From: Clostridiales bacterium
Lineage (GTDB): Bacteria; Bacillota; Clostridia; Saccharofermentanales; Saccharofermentanaceae
Reading direction: 5' to 3'
Assembly: GCA_017617995.1 (NCBI GenBank)
Contig: JAFZVE010000051.1
Coordinates: 1 to 64,000 of the forward strand
Length of the DNA: 64,000 nt
The notes beneath the pieces were generated by a model, which was not told the origin of the DNA, ran no database searches, and saw only the letters and a list, made by a program, of their open reading frames with translations. The first letter of the stretch is position 1; every line of letters begins with the position of its first letter. The translations under genes were made by a program, and so were the position numbers. Shown here piece by piece: positions 46,323 through 55,400 of this stretch.

Positions 46323-48173
46323 ATGGCAAGACATAACCGCAGACACATCAAGATCCGTCCGAGTGGGAAGGTCGAACGTTCCGGGTCGAAGATCCCGCCG
46401 GTCAGAGAAGTGACGATCGCAGAGCTTCCGCCGCGCGGACCGCAGGCCCTGGAGAACCAGTGTGTCGGAATCCTGAAAGAAGGAAGAGACGGGGGCATCG
46501 TAGTTCCGGATCCCGGCTATCCGGCGTCGGCGTTCGGTCAGATCATCATTAGAAGGAACCACCTCAATGGTGCCCCCTATGGAATGAAGGTCGTCTGTGA
46601 AGTGCTGAATCCTTCAGCCAGACGTGCCGAATATGAAGGCAAGATCGTGGAGGTGCTGGGCGATCCCGGTAATAACGATGTCGCGATGCTGTCGATCCTC
46701 CGACAGTTCGGGCTCTCTTCTTCATTCCCGGCTGCCGTCATGGAAGAAGCGTCGGCACTACCGCTGTCTCCTGAGGAGAACGATATCGAGGAGGCGATCC
46801 TTCACGGAAGAAAGGATCTACGAAATCTCCTGACGATTACGATCGACGGTGAGGAGGCAAAAGACCTCGATGACGCGATCTCGATCCAGAAACTCGACAA
46901 AGGCTATTACCGGCTGTGGGTACATATCGCAGATGTATCGGAATATGTCCGGGAGGGTACGGCCCTTGATGCAGAAGCCTCCCTTCGCGGCACTTCCGTG
47001 TATCTGGTGGACCGCGTGATCCCGATGTTGCCTCCGCGTCTGTCCAACGGCCTGTGCAGTCTCAATCCGCATGTGCCGAGATTTACCATGACCTGTGAGA
47101 TGAAGATCGCGCCCGACGGGCAGATTGAGGAGAGCTCCATCTACGAGAGCCTGATCGAGAGCGATGCGAGAACCTCCTATAACGAGATCTACGGGATTCT
47201 CTTCGAGGAAAAGGTGATCGAAGAGTATGCTAAACTTCAGACGATGCTGGAGCAGATGCTGGAACTCAAGCGTATCCTTAAAACCAAGAGAAAAGCAAGA
47301 GGCACGATCGACTTTGTCTTCCCTGAGACGCATGTTGATCTTGATGAGGAGGGGAAACCTACTGATGTATATCCGTATCCGATCAATGAGATCCACGGTG
47401 TGATCGAGGAGTTCATGATCGCGGCAAATGAAGCGGTGGCCGAGCGGTTCAATAAGATGGATTATCCTTTCGTGTATCGTATTCACGAAGAACCGGATGA
47501 TCTCAAGATCCGCGAGTTCCTGCATGTGGCGAAACTTTTCGGGGAGAATCAGCGGCCGGACGGTAAGGTCACGCCGCTGTTCCTAAGTGGTCTTCTGGAT
47601 GATATCGCAGGGAAAGAATATGCACCGGCGCTCAATCAGCTTCTTCTGCGGAGTATGGCTAAGGCGAAGTATTCGGAGATCAATGCGGGACACTTCGGTC
47701 TGGCATCCCGATACTACTGTCATTTTACGTCGCCGATCCGCCGTTATCCTGACCTTTATATCCACAGGATCATCAAGAGCTGGCTTCACCAGAAGCACCA
47801 GAACCAGCATTTCCGTGCACTGGTCGCGGATGTGGCCTACCATAGTTCGGAGATGGAGAAGAACAGTGTCGATGCCGAGAGGGCTTCTGTTGATCTGAAG
47901 TGCGCCGAGTATATGATCGCGCACGTCGGCGAGGAGTTCACGGGGAAGATCTCAGGTGTCTGCCCGGCAGGTATCTTCGTGCAGCTCGATAATACGATCG
48001 AAGGGATGGTGCCGTTTTCGTCTCTTCGTGAGTTCTTCACATATGACGAGAGAAAACTGGAGGCAAGGGGCTCGCGAGGTACGGTCTATACGATCGGGCG
48101 AAGGGTCACGGTCCAGGTGGCCGCGGCTGATCCGCTGACACACCATATCGATTTTGCTTTCGCCGAAACATAA
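46323..48173 (+). CDS. rnr: Ribonuclease R (RNase II/R family)
   Basis: A 3'-5' exoribonuclease that degrades structured RNA. The RNB catalytic domain has IDGEEAKDLDDAISI near residue 175 with the metal-binding aspartates, then HIADVSEYV and TSPIRRYPDL; an S1 domain (GEEFTGKISGVCPAGIFVQLDN) ends the protein. At 616 residues it is about 100 shorter than usual: the N-terminal helix-turn-helix part is missing and only one cold-shock-like domain precedes RNB. GGAGG at 46311-46315 favours the second ATG, 46323. The usual downstream gene smpB is not present. Confidence 0.92.
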   Translation: MARHNRRHIKIRPSGKVERSGSKIPPVREVTIAELPPRGPQALENQCVGILKEGRDGGIVVPDPGYPASAFGQIIIRRNHLNGAPYGMKVVCEVLNPSARRAEYEGKIVEVLGDPGNNDVAMLSILRQFGLSSSFPAAVMEEASALPLSPEENDIEEAILHGRKDLRNLLTITIDGEEAKDLDDAISIQKLDKGYYRLWVHIADVSEYVREGTALDAEASLRGTSVYLVDRVIPMLPPRLSNGLCSLNPHVPRFTMTCEMKIAPDGQIEESSIYESLIESDARTSYNEIYGILFEEKVIEEYAKLQTMLEQMLELKRILKTKRKARGTIDFVFPETHVDLDEEGKPTDVYPYPINEIHGVIEEFMIAANEAVAERFNKMDYPFVYRIHEEPDDLKIREFLHVAKLFGENQRPDGKVTPLFLSGLLDDIAGKEYAPALNQLLLRSMAKAKYSEINAGHFGLASRYYCHFTSPIRRYPDLYIHRIIKSWLHQKHQNQHFRALVADVAYHSSEMEKNSVDAERASVDLKCAEYMIAHVGEEFTGKISGVCPAGIFVQLDNTIEGMVPFSSLREFFTYDERKLEARGSRGTVYTIGRRVTVQVAAADPLTHHIDFAFAET

Positions 48174-48193
48174 AACATCCGGATGAACAAAAA

Positions 48194-48236
48194 AGGAGCC
48201 GTCTCATTTCTTCGGGCGGCTCCTTGGTGTTTCTTA
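48194..48236 (+). terminator. Bidirectional terminator between rnr and the HPr-like gene
   Basis: AGGAGCCG at 48194-48201 pairs with CGGCTCCT at 48217-48224. T-rich sequence follows on the forward strand and a run of A precedes it, so it serves both convergent genes. Confidence 0.85.
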
Positions 48237-48251
48237 TAAGTGAAGAGATGA

Positions 48252-48485
48252 TCAGCTCTCGACGCGGAAAGGCTTCAGTGCCTCGACGAGATCATCGCAG
48301 GAATTGCTGTGGATCTCGAGGTTGATGGCGCTCTGCAGTTCGAGACTGAAGATTCCCATGATGGACTTGGCATCCACTACGTAGCGGCCGGAGGAAAGGT
48401 CGACATCGTAAGGATAAGAATTGACTATTTGTACAAACTCCTTAACGTCGGTGATGGACTGGAAACGAATCGGAAAACGAACCAT
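48252..48485 (-). CDS. HPr-like protein lacking the catalytic histidine (Crh-like)
   Basis: A 77-residue protein with the HPr fold pattern. It keeps the regulatory serine motif KSIMGIFSL (Ser46 of HPr) but has no GxHARP motif: aligned without gaps from KSIMG, the position of His15 is occupied by Ser or a neighbouring non-His residue. There are histidines only near the C-terminus. So it cannot pass phosphate in the PTS and may act like Crh of Bacillus, as a cofactor in catabolite control, or be an unrelated descendant. AGGAGGAACAAGC supports the ATG at 48485. Confidence 0.82.
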   Translation of the reverse strand: MVRFPIRFQSITDVKEFVQIVNSYPYDVDLSSGRYVVDAKSIMGIFSLELQSAINLEIHSNSCDDLVEALKPFRVES

Positions 48486-48521
48486 GCTTGTTCCTCCTGT
48501 GCTTGCTTTCAATATGAAATT

Positions 48522-48549
48522 AGTTTATCACAGGTGATAACGATGTCAA
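48522..48549 (-). promoter_or_regulatory. Promoter of the HPr-like gene with internal palindrome
   Basis: Read on the reverse strand: TTGACA at 48549-48544, 16-base spacer, TAAACT at 48527-48522. The palindrome TATCAC-AG-GTGATA (48526-48539) covers the spacer and touches the -10 box, a good position for a repressor. Confidence 0.65.
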
Positions 48550-48560
48550 TGTGATAATCT

Positions 48561-48588
48561 TTGAAAGAATCGGCTTTATGAGTATAAT
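48561..48588 (+). promoter_or_regulatory. Promoter of mtaB
   Basis: TTGAAA at 48561-48566, 16-base spacer, TATAAT at 48583-48588; the start codon is 30 bases downstream. Confidence 0.7.
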
Positions 48589-48617
48589 ATGTTCATCAAT
48601 TTGACGAAAGGGACAGT

Positions 48618-49928
48618 ATGTCTTACCGAGTTTACTTTCTTACTCTGGGCTGTAAGGTCAATTCCTACGAGACGGCGGCAATTGCGAAGCTTCTGGCGGA
48701 TGAGGGCTTTGTTGAGACACAGGAGCCGGAAAACGCCGATGTATATGTCGTGAATACTTGTGCCGTGACGGGAGAGGCGGACAGGAAGTCCCGCCAGATG
48801 ATCCGGAAAGCCCGTCGTGTCGCGCCGGCAGCGATCGTGGTCGCGATGGGCTGTCATACCCAGATGTGCAGAGACGAGGAGGGGGCAGATATCGTGGTCG
48901 GTACAGATGACCGACCTGCACTCGTGCCGCAGCTCCTTGAGAAACTCCATATCCGTGGAGAAAGGGAAAAGGCGCAGGATCTTGATGCGGGGACACGTTT
49001 CTTCGAGTATGGTTCAGTCCCTTATCAGGAGAATACCCGCGCGGTGATCAAGATCGAAGACGGATGCAATAACTTCTGTACATATTGCATCATCCCCTAT
49101 GCCCGGGGGCGGGTACGCAGCCGGGAAAGAGAGGCGATCCTCTCGGAGATCCGCGACAGTGCGAAAGAGGGATACCGCGAATTTGTTATTACAGGGATCC
49201 ATCTATGTTCTTTCGAGAAAGAAAAAGGCCGTGACAGTCTTGCACTTGGTGAACTGCTCGATGAGATCTCCGGAATTGAGGGTGTCGAGCGGATACGGCT
49301 CGGTTCTCTGGAACCGTCGTGTATGACGAAAGAACTGATCTCCATGCTCAAGAGAAACAGCAAGATCTGTCCGCATTTCCATCTGTCGCTACAGAGCGGT
49401 TCGGACAGTGTCCTCAAGAGGATGAACCGGAAATACGATACAGTGCTTTTCAGAAGGGTGGTAAGCGACCTTCGCGAAGCATTTCCGAATGCCAGTCTGA
49501 CCACGGATATGATCTGCGGGTTCCCCGGAGAAACGGAGGAGGAACATCGGGAGTCGTGTGCCCTGGCGGAAGAAGTCAGATTTACGCATATCCATGTTTT
49601 CCCGTATTCGAGACGGGACGGAACGAAGGCGGCCGCCATGGGCGGGCAGATCACAAATGAAGTGAAGAACCGTCGGACTTCTGAGCTCAGAGCGATCTCG
49701 GACCGGATGGAAGAAGAGAGAACGGGAGATTTTGCGGGTAAAGATGTGGAAGTCCTTGTGGAGAAGGTCCGTGAAGACGGGCTGGTCGAAGGGTACTGCC
49801 GCGAATATGTCCGTTTTCTTGCGAGTACGACCGAAGAGGCGGCGCAGGGGGATATCCTTGTTGGCAAAGTTACGGGAAACGACGGTTTTGTGCTGACAGG
49901 AGAAGGGTTTACTCATCTTCGCGGATGA
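48618..49928 (+). CDS. mtaB: tRNA t6A37 methylthiotransferase MtaB
   Basis: MtaB adds a methylthio group to t6A at position 37 of tRNA, giving ms2t6A. The 436-residue radical SAM enzyme has the N-terminal cluster cysteines in TLGCKVN, NTCAVTGEAD and AMGCHTQ, the SAM cluster CNNFCTYCIIPYARGRVRSR near residues 153-172, and a C-terminal TRAM-like region. The order of motifs separates it from MiaB. GAAAGGGACAGT precedes the ATG. It has its own promoter. Confidence 0.93.
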   Translation: MSYRVYFLTLGCKVNSYETAAIAKLLADEGFVETQEPENADVYVVNTCAVTGEADRKSRQMIRKARRVAPAAIVVAMGCHTQMCRDEEGADIVVGTDDRPALVPQLLEKLHIRGEREKAQDLDAGTRFFEYGSVPYQENTRAVIKIEDGCNNFCTYCIIPYARGRVRSREREAILSEIRDSAKEGYREFVITGIHLCSFEKEKGRDSLALGELLDEISGIEGVERIRLGSLEPSCMTKELISMLKRNSKICPHFHLSLQSGSDSVLKRMNRKYDTVLFRRVVSDLREAFPNASLTTDMICGFPGETEEEHRESCALAEEVRFTHIHVFPYSRRDGTKAAAMGGQITNEVKNRRTSELRAISDRMEEERTGDFAGKDVEVLVEKVREDGLVEGYCREYVRFLASTTEEAAQGDILVGKVTGNDGFVLTGEGFTHLRG

Positions 49929-50047
49929 GAGAATCGGCAAATCTGTGAACATTTTTTTGCTTTGGTGACAAAATAATAATGAAATATTGATTTCTCTTGT
50001 GCTACAATAGGAACATGACACGCTAAGAAAATAGGAGGTGCGTCAAT

Positions 50048-50308
50048 ATGCAGGATTCAGGAACAGCTCGTTTCTCCTTTAATATGGAGAGATCTGAGGA
50101 TGCAAAAGAATTGATGATGCAGGTGTTGGATGCGCTGCAGGAGAAGGGATATAACCCGATCAACCAGCTCGTGGGATACTTTATGTCAGGTGATCCGACG
50201 TATATTACGAACTACAAGGGCGCACGCGGCATCATCCGCCGAATGGAGCGCGATGAGCTTCTTGAGGTCATCGTTCGTGAGTATTGCGAACGCCTGGCTG
50301 ATGAGTAA
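50048..50308 (+). CDS. ireB: IreB family regulatory phosphoprotein (DUF965)
   Basis: An 86-residue protein of the IreB/YrzL family. [45 protein letters not shown] is diagnostic. In Enterococcus the homologue is phosphorylated on N-terminal threonines by the Ser/Thr kinase IreK and affects cephalosporin tolerance; a threonine at residue 6 is present here. AATAGGAGGTGCGTCAAT sets the start. The group ireB-ruvX-DUF1292 is conserved across Firmicutes. Confidence 0.94.
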   Translation: MQDSGTARFSFNMERSEDAKELMMQVLDALQEKGYNPINQLVGYFMSGDPTYITNYKGARGIIRRMERDELLEVIVREYCERLADE

Positions 50309-50329
50309 GTGCCCGATAGAGGTCTGCGG

Positions 50330-50752
50330 ATGAGTCGTGTGATGGCGATTGACTTCGGTATGCGAAGGATCGGTGTGGCCTGCTCTGACCCGATGCGGAT
50401 CATGGCACAGGGACTGGAGACGATCAACTGGAACGGCATCGACAGCAGCTATGCGCTCGATCGTCTGGCACAGATCGTCAAGGAAAAAGAAATTGCAGAA
50501 ATCGTAATGGGAAAACCCAGCCGGACCGACGGTTCCGTTAGTGAATCGGAGGAGAAGGCTGTTCTTTTTGGGAAACTTCTGGCTGAGAAAGTCGGAATAA
50601 CGCCTGTTTTCAGGGATGAGCGCTTCACGACGGTGATCGCTTCGCAGTTCCTGAGACAGACCGGCGTGTCCGGTAAAGCGAAGAAGAAGGTCGTAGATCA
50701 GGTGGCGGCGGAGATCATACTTCAAGAGTATCTGGATATGCACCGTTCTTAA
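50330..50752 (+). CDS. ruvX: Putative pre-16S rRNA nuclease / Holliday junction resolvase RuvX (YqgF)
   Basis: A 140-residue RNase H-fold nuclease. AIDFGMRRIGVACSDP holds the first catalytic Asp, GKPSRTDGSVSESEE and RDERFTTVIA the others. The family trims the 5' end of pre-16S rRNA in E. coli; a role in recombination is older literature. GAGGTCTGCGG precedes the ATG at 50330, better than the in-frame GTG at 50309. It lies 21 bases after ireB. Confidence 0.93.
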   Translation: MSRVMAIDFGMRRIGVACSDPMRIMAQGLETINWNGIDSSYALDRLAQIVKEKEIAEIVMGKPSRTDGSVSESEEKAVLFGKLLAEKVGITPVFRDERFTTVIASQFLRQTGVSGKAKKKVVDQVAAEIILQEYLDMHRS

Positions 50753-50833
50753 TTTATTGATTTCATGGTATAATTACATATCGGATATCCTGACCGTTAG
50801 AGGGAATTTAATAGTTGAGCGGAGGACGGGATT

Positions 50834-51202
50834 ATGTTTGAAGATTGCGGACGCCCATGTGATGGCGGAGATTGTGAGAATTGTGAAGTGAATGATATTG
50901 AGGGAACCTCCTATGATGAGGAAGCTCTTATCACGATGGTAGATGCTGAGACCGGTGAGGAATATCAGTTCGTGCTGGTCGATGATTTCGAGTATAAGGA
51001 TCAGGCCTACTGCGTGCTGGTCACGACGGATGAGGATGAGCCGGAGATGGTGATCACCAAGGTCGTCAAGACAGAAGACGGAGAAGAGGGACTGATGAGT
51101 CTGGACGAAGAAGAAGCAGACGAGATCTACGAAGAGTATGACCGTCTCTGTGCTGAGGCTGAGCTCGAAGATGAAGAAGACTTCTCAGACGAAGAAGAAT
51201 AG
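50834..51202 (+). CDS. DUF1292 domain protein (YrzB-like)
   Basis: A 122-residue, very acidic protein of the DUF1292 family. EALITMVDAETGEEYQFVLVDDFEYKDQAYCVLVTTDEDEPEMVITKVV is the domain; four cysteines precede it (CGRPCDGGDCENCE). The C-terminal tail is almost all Glu and Asp. An extended -10 box, TGGTATAAT at 50773-50781, lies upstream. GCGGAGGACGGGATT precedes the ATG. It overlaps the second DUF1292 gene by 32 bases. Function unknown. Confidence 0.88.
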   Translation: MFEDCGRPCDGGDCENCEVNDIEGTSYDEEALITMVDAETGEEYQFVLVDDFEYKDQAYCVLVTTDEDEPEMVITKVVKTEDGEEGLMSLDEEEADEIYEEYDRLCAEAELEDEEDFSDEEE

Positions 51203-51584
51203 AAATAAGTCCGTAAGAAAGCCGGTTTTCACGCATCATTCTCCTAAGGAGGGTGATGCGCTTGCTGTTATTCGCGACGCTTCGAACGGGAAGGAGTACT
51301 ATCTTTCCATGATCGATACCTTCATGATCGAGAAGGTCGAGTATGCCGTGATGTATAACTATGAGCCGGATGACGGAAATCACGCTGATCCGGAGCTGGT
51401 GATCATGCGCACTGAGTATGCGAGAAACGGTGACCAGTATTTCTATTCGATCAAGAACGAAAGCGAACTGGAGGCGGCATTTACCGTCTTCATGCGCCGC
51501 TATGCCGCAAATGTGAAAGAGAAGAGAAAGAAGAGAGTGCCGGGGGCGGGAATGCCGCAGACCCCGGGTGAGGGACAGGTATGA
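51171..51584 (+). CDS. Second DUF1292 domain protein
   Basis: A 137-residue paralogue of the preceding protein: GDALAVIRDASNGKEYYLSMIDTFMIEKVEYAVMYNYEPDDGNHADPELVIMRTEY follows the same strand order, but here both ends are basic (KKTSQTKKNRNKSVRKP at the start, KEKRKKRVPG at the end) while the first copy is acidic. The start at 51171 lies inside the previous gene, with a GAGGCTGAG sequence upstream. The opposite charges suggest the pair could bind each other. The stop overlaps the CPBP gene by four bases. Confidence 0.78.
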   Translation: MKKTSQTKKNRNKSVRKPVFTHHSPKEGDALAVIRDASNGKEYYLSMIDTFMIEKVEYAVMYNYEPDDGNHADPELVIMRTEYARNGDQYFYSIKNESELEAAFTVFMRRYAANVKEKRKKRVPGAGMPQTPGEGQV

Positions 51585-52435
51585 GTTATCGGAGCAGAAT
51601 CTTCGTACGCCTTGTAGCTGCGCCAGTGCTCGCGATCTTCGTTTATTTCGTGATTATCTTTCTTGCAGCAGAAACGGCGTTCTCTATGTATGGGGATAAT
51701 TATCTGCAGCACGAAGGCCTGATCTCTCTCGTTCAGGGAATCGTCGGAATTGCTGTTTTTACGGTCTGGCTGGTCATCAAGAAAAAAATGATCTTTCCGT
51801 CACCTACATGGACGGTCGGCAAACCATATGACTGGTACATGGCCATCGTCGGAGGCGGAGCCATGCTTGGGATCGCCACACTCTATTTCATGATCTTGCC
51901 GAATCTGGGGATCTCGGCTATCAGCAAAGCCCTGGAAGAATATGACGCTATGATGGATCTTCAGACTGCGTCACAGGCGGATCTGTATATGTATGTTTTC
52001 GCCCTCTGCATCCTGATCCCGATCCTCGAGGAGATCATCTTCCGCGGATGCGTCATGGAAGGGATGCTTGAACTCGGACATCCTTACGTGGCGATTGTGC
52101 TCAGTGCTCTTTACTTCGGGCTGATGCATGGCCAGATTATTCAAATCTGTTATGCATTCCTGTCCGGCATCGTCCTCGGGATCATCTATTACTCGACGAA
52201 AAATATCGTCATGACGATCCTTGCACACTCTGTTTTCAACTTCTTCGGATATGGGATGTACGTCTTCTTTGAGGTCTCGGAACGGGCGGATACTGTTTTG
52301 ATGTTCCTCGAATTCCTCTGTATCCCGATCTTTGGCGTGATCGCATTCCTTATGCTTAGACTGAGACCGGATCGTTTCCCGGAGAAGGAAGAGACCGGTG
52401 ACATTAACAAGATGCTTCCGGGGAGACACACATGA
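51581..52435 (+). CDS. CPBP family intramembrane glutamic protease
   Basis: A 284-residue membrane protease of the CPBP family, the second in this window. Motif 1 is LEEIIFRGCVMEGML near residue 150, motif 2 includes ALYFGLMHGQ and motif 3 ILAHSVFNFFGYG, all three classical. Seven to eight helices are visible. It is translationally coupled to both neighbours by ATGA overlaps, so it belongs with the large exported protein downstream, perhaps in its maturation; this is inference. Confidence 0.9.
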   Translation: MSYRSRIFVRLVAAPVLAIFVYFVIIFLAAETAFSMYGDNYLQHEGLISLVQGIVGIAVFTVWLVIKKKMIFPSPTWTVGKPYDWYMAIVGGGAMLGIATLYFMILPNLGISAISKALEEYDAMMDLQTASQADLYMYVFALCILIPILEEIIFRGCVMEGMLELGHPYVAIVLSALYFGLMHGQIIQICYAFLSGIVLGIIYYSTKNIVMTILAHSVFNFFGYGMYVFFEVSERADTVLMFLEFLCIPIFGVIAFLMLRLRPDRFPEKEETGDINKMLPGRHT

Positions 52436-55400
52436 TTGCCCGGCTTCGTCGTCTGTTCCGTCGAGAAAATCGTATGCACAAGCGTCCGCTGGTGACAGCT
52501 GTGACGGTTTTTATCGCATTTGTTCTTGCGGCGACGCTCCTGTTTGCCAATCTCGGCCTGATCCGGAAATCTTCCGATTATCCTACGGTGAAAGTCAATG
52601 ATAATACTTCCGGTGTGATTGCATCCGGACTTGGCGTGAACCTCTCCTGTATTCCGTCTACCAATATCCTGTGGGATCCGTCTTTCGAGAACTGCTATGT
52701 GGAGAGCATCTTCAGTGTGGCGGAAGCTTCGGGTAATAACGTGTATCTCCATAGTGATCCGAGTGCGGAAGCAGAAGACATGTCCGTGTATACCGGAGGC
52801 CGGCTCCGCATCATGTCCTATGATGAAGAAGGCAGGATGAATGAACTGGTCAATGCCGGCATTCTGGATTATCAGGTTCGTCAGCTCGGAATATGGAAGA
52901 GTGTGGATATTGAATCTCCGGTGAATCCGGATGCGGAAATCATCATGTCGAAAGACGGCTATACTGCCTTGCTTCTTAAGGACGGATCACTGCTTTGTGA
53001 TGTCACGTCCAAGGATCCGGTCCAGGTGATGCCTACTGATGAAGAGAGTCCGTATATTGCACTCAGTCTGGGTAACTCCTGCCACTATGCCGTGACGAGG
53101 GAAGGTTCTTTTGCCGCGTCGGCCAACGGACATGCATGGAGTCCGATCTCGTATTTCCTGGAGGAAAGTGAGATCTGTGCCATTGCATCTCTTGGAAAAC
53201 TGGGAGTGGCTTGTGGTACCAACGGCACCGTTCTTGTCTGTGATATGGAGAAAGTGAGCGTGCCTGATCTCAATACGAACTGCAATCTGTACACGGCGGT
53301 CTCGGATGATCACCGTATGCTCCTTGCCGGAGAACAAGGAAAGGTATATACGACCTCAAATGGTACGGTGTTCCGTTCTCTTTCCGCCGAAGAACTCGAG
53401 ACGAAACAGACAGACACATGGCTGTTCTCGGAGTATTCGGGCGAGGAATTTGTTCTGCTAGGGCAGTATGGTCAGATCGCTATCGGTCATTATGATGAGT
53501 CTTCCGATCGTTTCCTGTTCGAACGGTATTCTACCGCGCTGCCTGAGAGCCTTGCACCCAGGCAGCTGGCAGTCTTCCCCGGCGGTGAAATCTGGGTGCT
53601 GACGGATAACGGATATCTGTACGCGTTTTCGAGAGAGAAGAACTCCTGGCAGCAGGTCTTCGTGCAGAAGGATAATCAGATTGATGCCCTAAGCACGGCA
53701 TCCAGCGGAAATATCTTCCTTGCACGCGGAGGGAAACTCTATTCGGCTACTGTATATACGAAGGTAACGATCGATCAGCCGATCGGAGAAATCGAGATCC
53801 AAAATGGTGACATGTGCCTGATGTCCGCTACCATTCCTTCTGTCGGAGATCCCGGGGAATCGGCATGGGAAGTCCTTGGCGAGGGCACGACATCCCAGAT
53901 CGTCTATGGAGGAGCGAAGATGTATGGAGAGAGGGCGCTTCGCCTCTCGTCCATGCTCGCTGATGAGGAGAAAGCGCATATCATTTCTCAGATCATATCC
54001 AGGGATGAAGTGGGACCTCTTGAGGAAAAGGCTTTCTATCATATCCGGCTTAGCATGAAGCAGAGCGGACTTCGTTCAGAGCAGGCGATGGTCTGGATAT
54101 CCGGACTGTCGGAGCCGATTGGGACGACGTACTCGGATATCAGCGGAAACTGGAAAGAATACTCTTTTACTTTTGTGTGGCCGAAGAACCAGTACAATGC
54201 TGATGAAGGATTGAGGCTGAATATCGGTTTCTACGGACAGGGTGACCTTTATATTGACGGAGTAACTCTGGAGAAGGAGACATATTCGGAATTGCAGGTC
54301 AGACCCCGTCTTGAAAGTGTGCTTGAGGATGCTTCTCCGGAGTTCCTGCGCCTCGAGAATCTGCGACTCGGCCGGATCGGAATGAATATCTCGTCTAACC
54401 TCCCGCAGATCGGAAACGAGATTCTGTGCGCTGACGCCGAAGGCAGTAAGACCAACTCGGGAATCATCTCGCTGGAAACTTCACTGCGACTGGTCAAGTC
54501 TATCGAAGCAAAGCCGTGGCTGGTTATCGATTCGGCTTTCAGTGCAGAGGAGATGGATGCACTTCTGGGGTACCTGTGCGGCGGTATCACGGATGATTAC
54601 GGTAAGATCCGAGTCGATAATGGAACAGCGGTTCCGTGGCAGAAACAATTTGACCGTATCGTTCTGGAGATAACAGATGACAATGGCCTCTTTGAGACGG
54701 ATCTGCAACGGCGTGCGTATGTGGATTACCTGATCCTTCTGATATCCAACTCTCCCTATTATCCAGACATAAAGGATTCCATCTTCTTCCTCGACGGGAT
54801 GCACTATGATAACGGAACAGTCTTGTCGGGTGCGGACTTCCATACGACTGCGCTCGCGATCAATAATCAAGGGGAGAATCAGTCTCTGCTCGAGGGAAGG
54901 GAGAGTCTCCCCTCCGTGATTTCGGCCGGATATCAGGATTATATTGATACGATTCCGAGAAATCCTTCCTATTCTCAGGATGCTTACGGTGAATGGATCA
55001 GCGAGCTGTCCTTCTCGATGGTCAGCAGCCGAGTCTATGAGAACCAGATCCTTCTGGATGAGGTGGCTCTCAATGCGGCAGAAATCATCAACTTCCTGCT
55101 TGAAGATCTGGGAAATCATACCTCGTTTGTGGCGGTAGATCTTCCTGTAAGTCCTCTCTCTGTAGATGGTGACGAGGAGTATTTCTTCTCGTGTGCGAAA
55201 GAGTCTCTCCAGAACCGAAAGGTAAATACGCAGAATGCTGAGGTCCTTGTGCGGACAGTAGGTGTCATTACGAAGTATGCGCAGGGGAAGAAAAATGACG
55301 TGGAGTGGGTCGTCCCACTGTCCCATGTCAATGATACTGACTACAAGATTTCTTTGGATTCGTATGCATTTACACAGGAAGGATATACGTATCTGATTAT

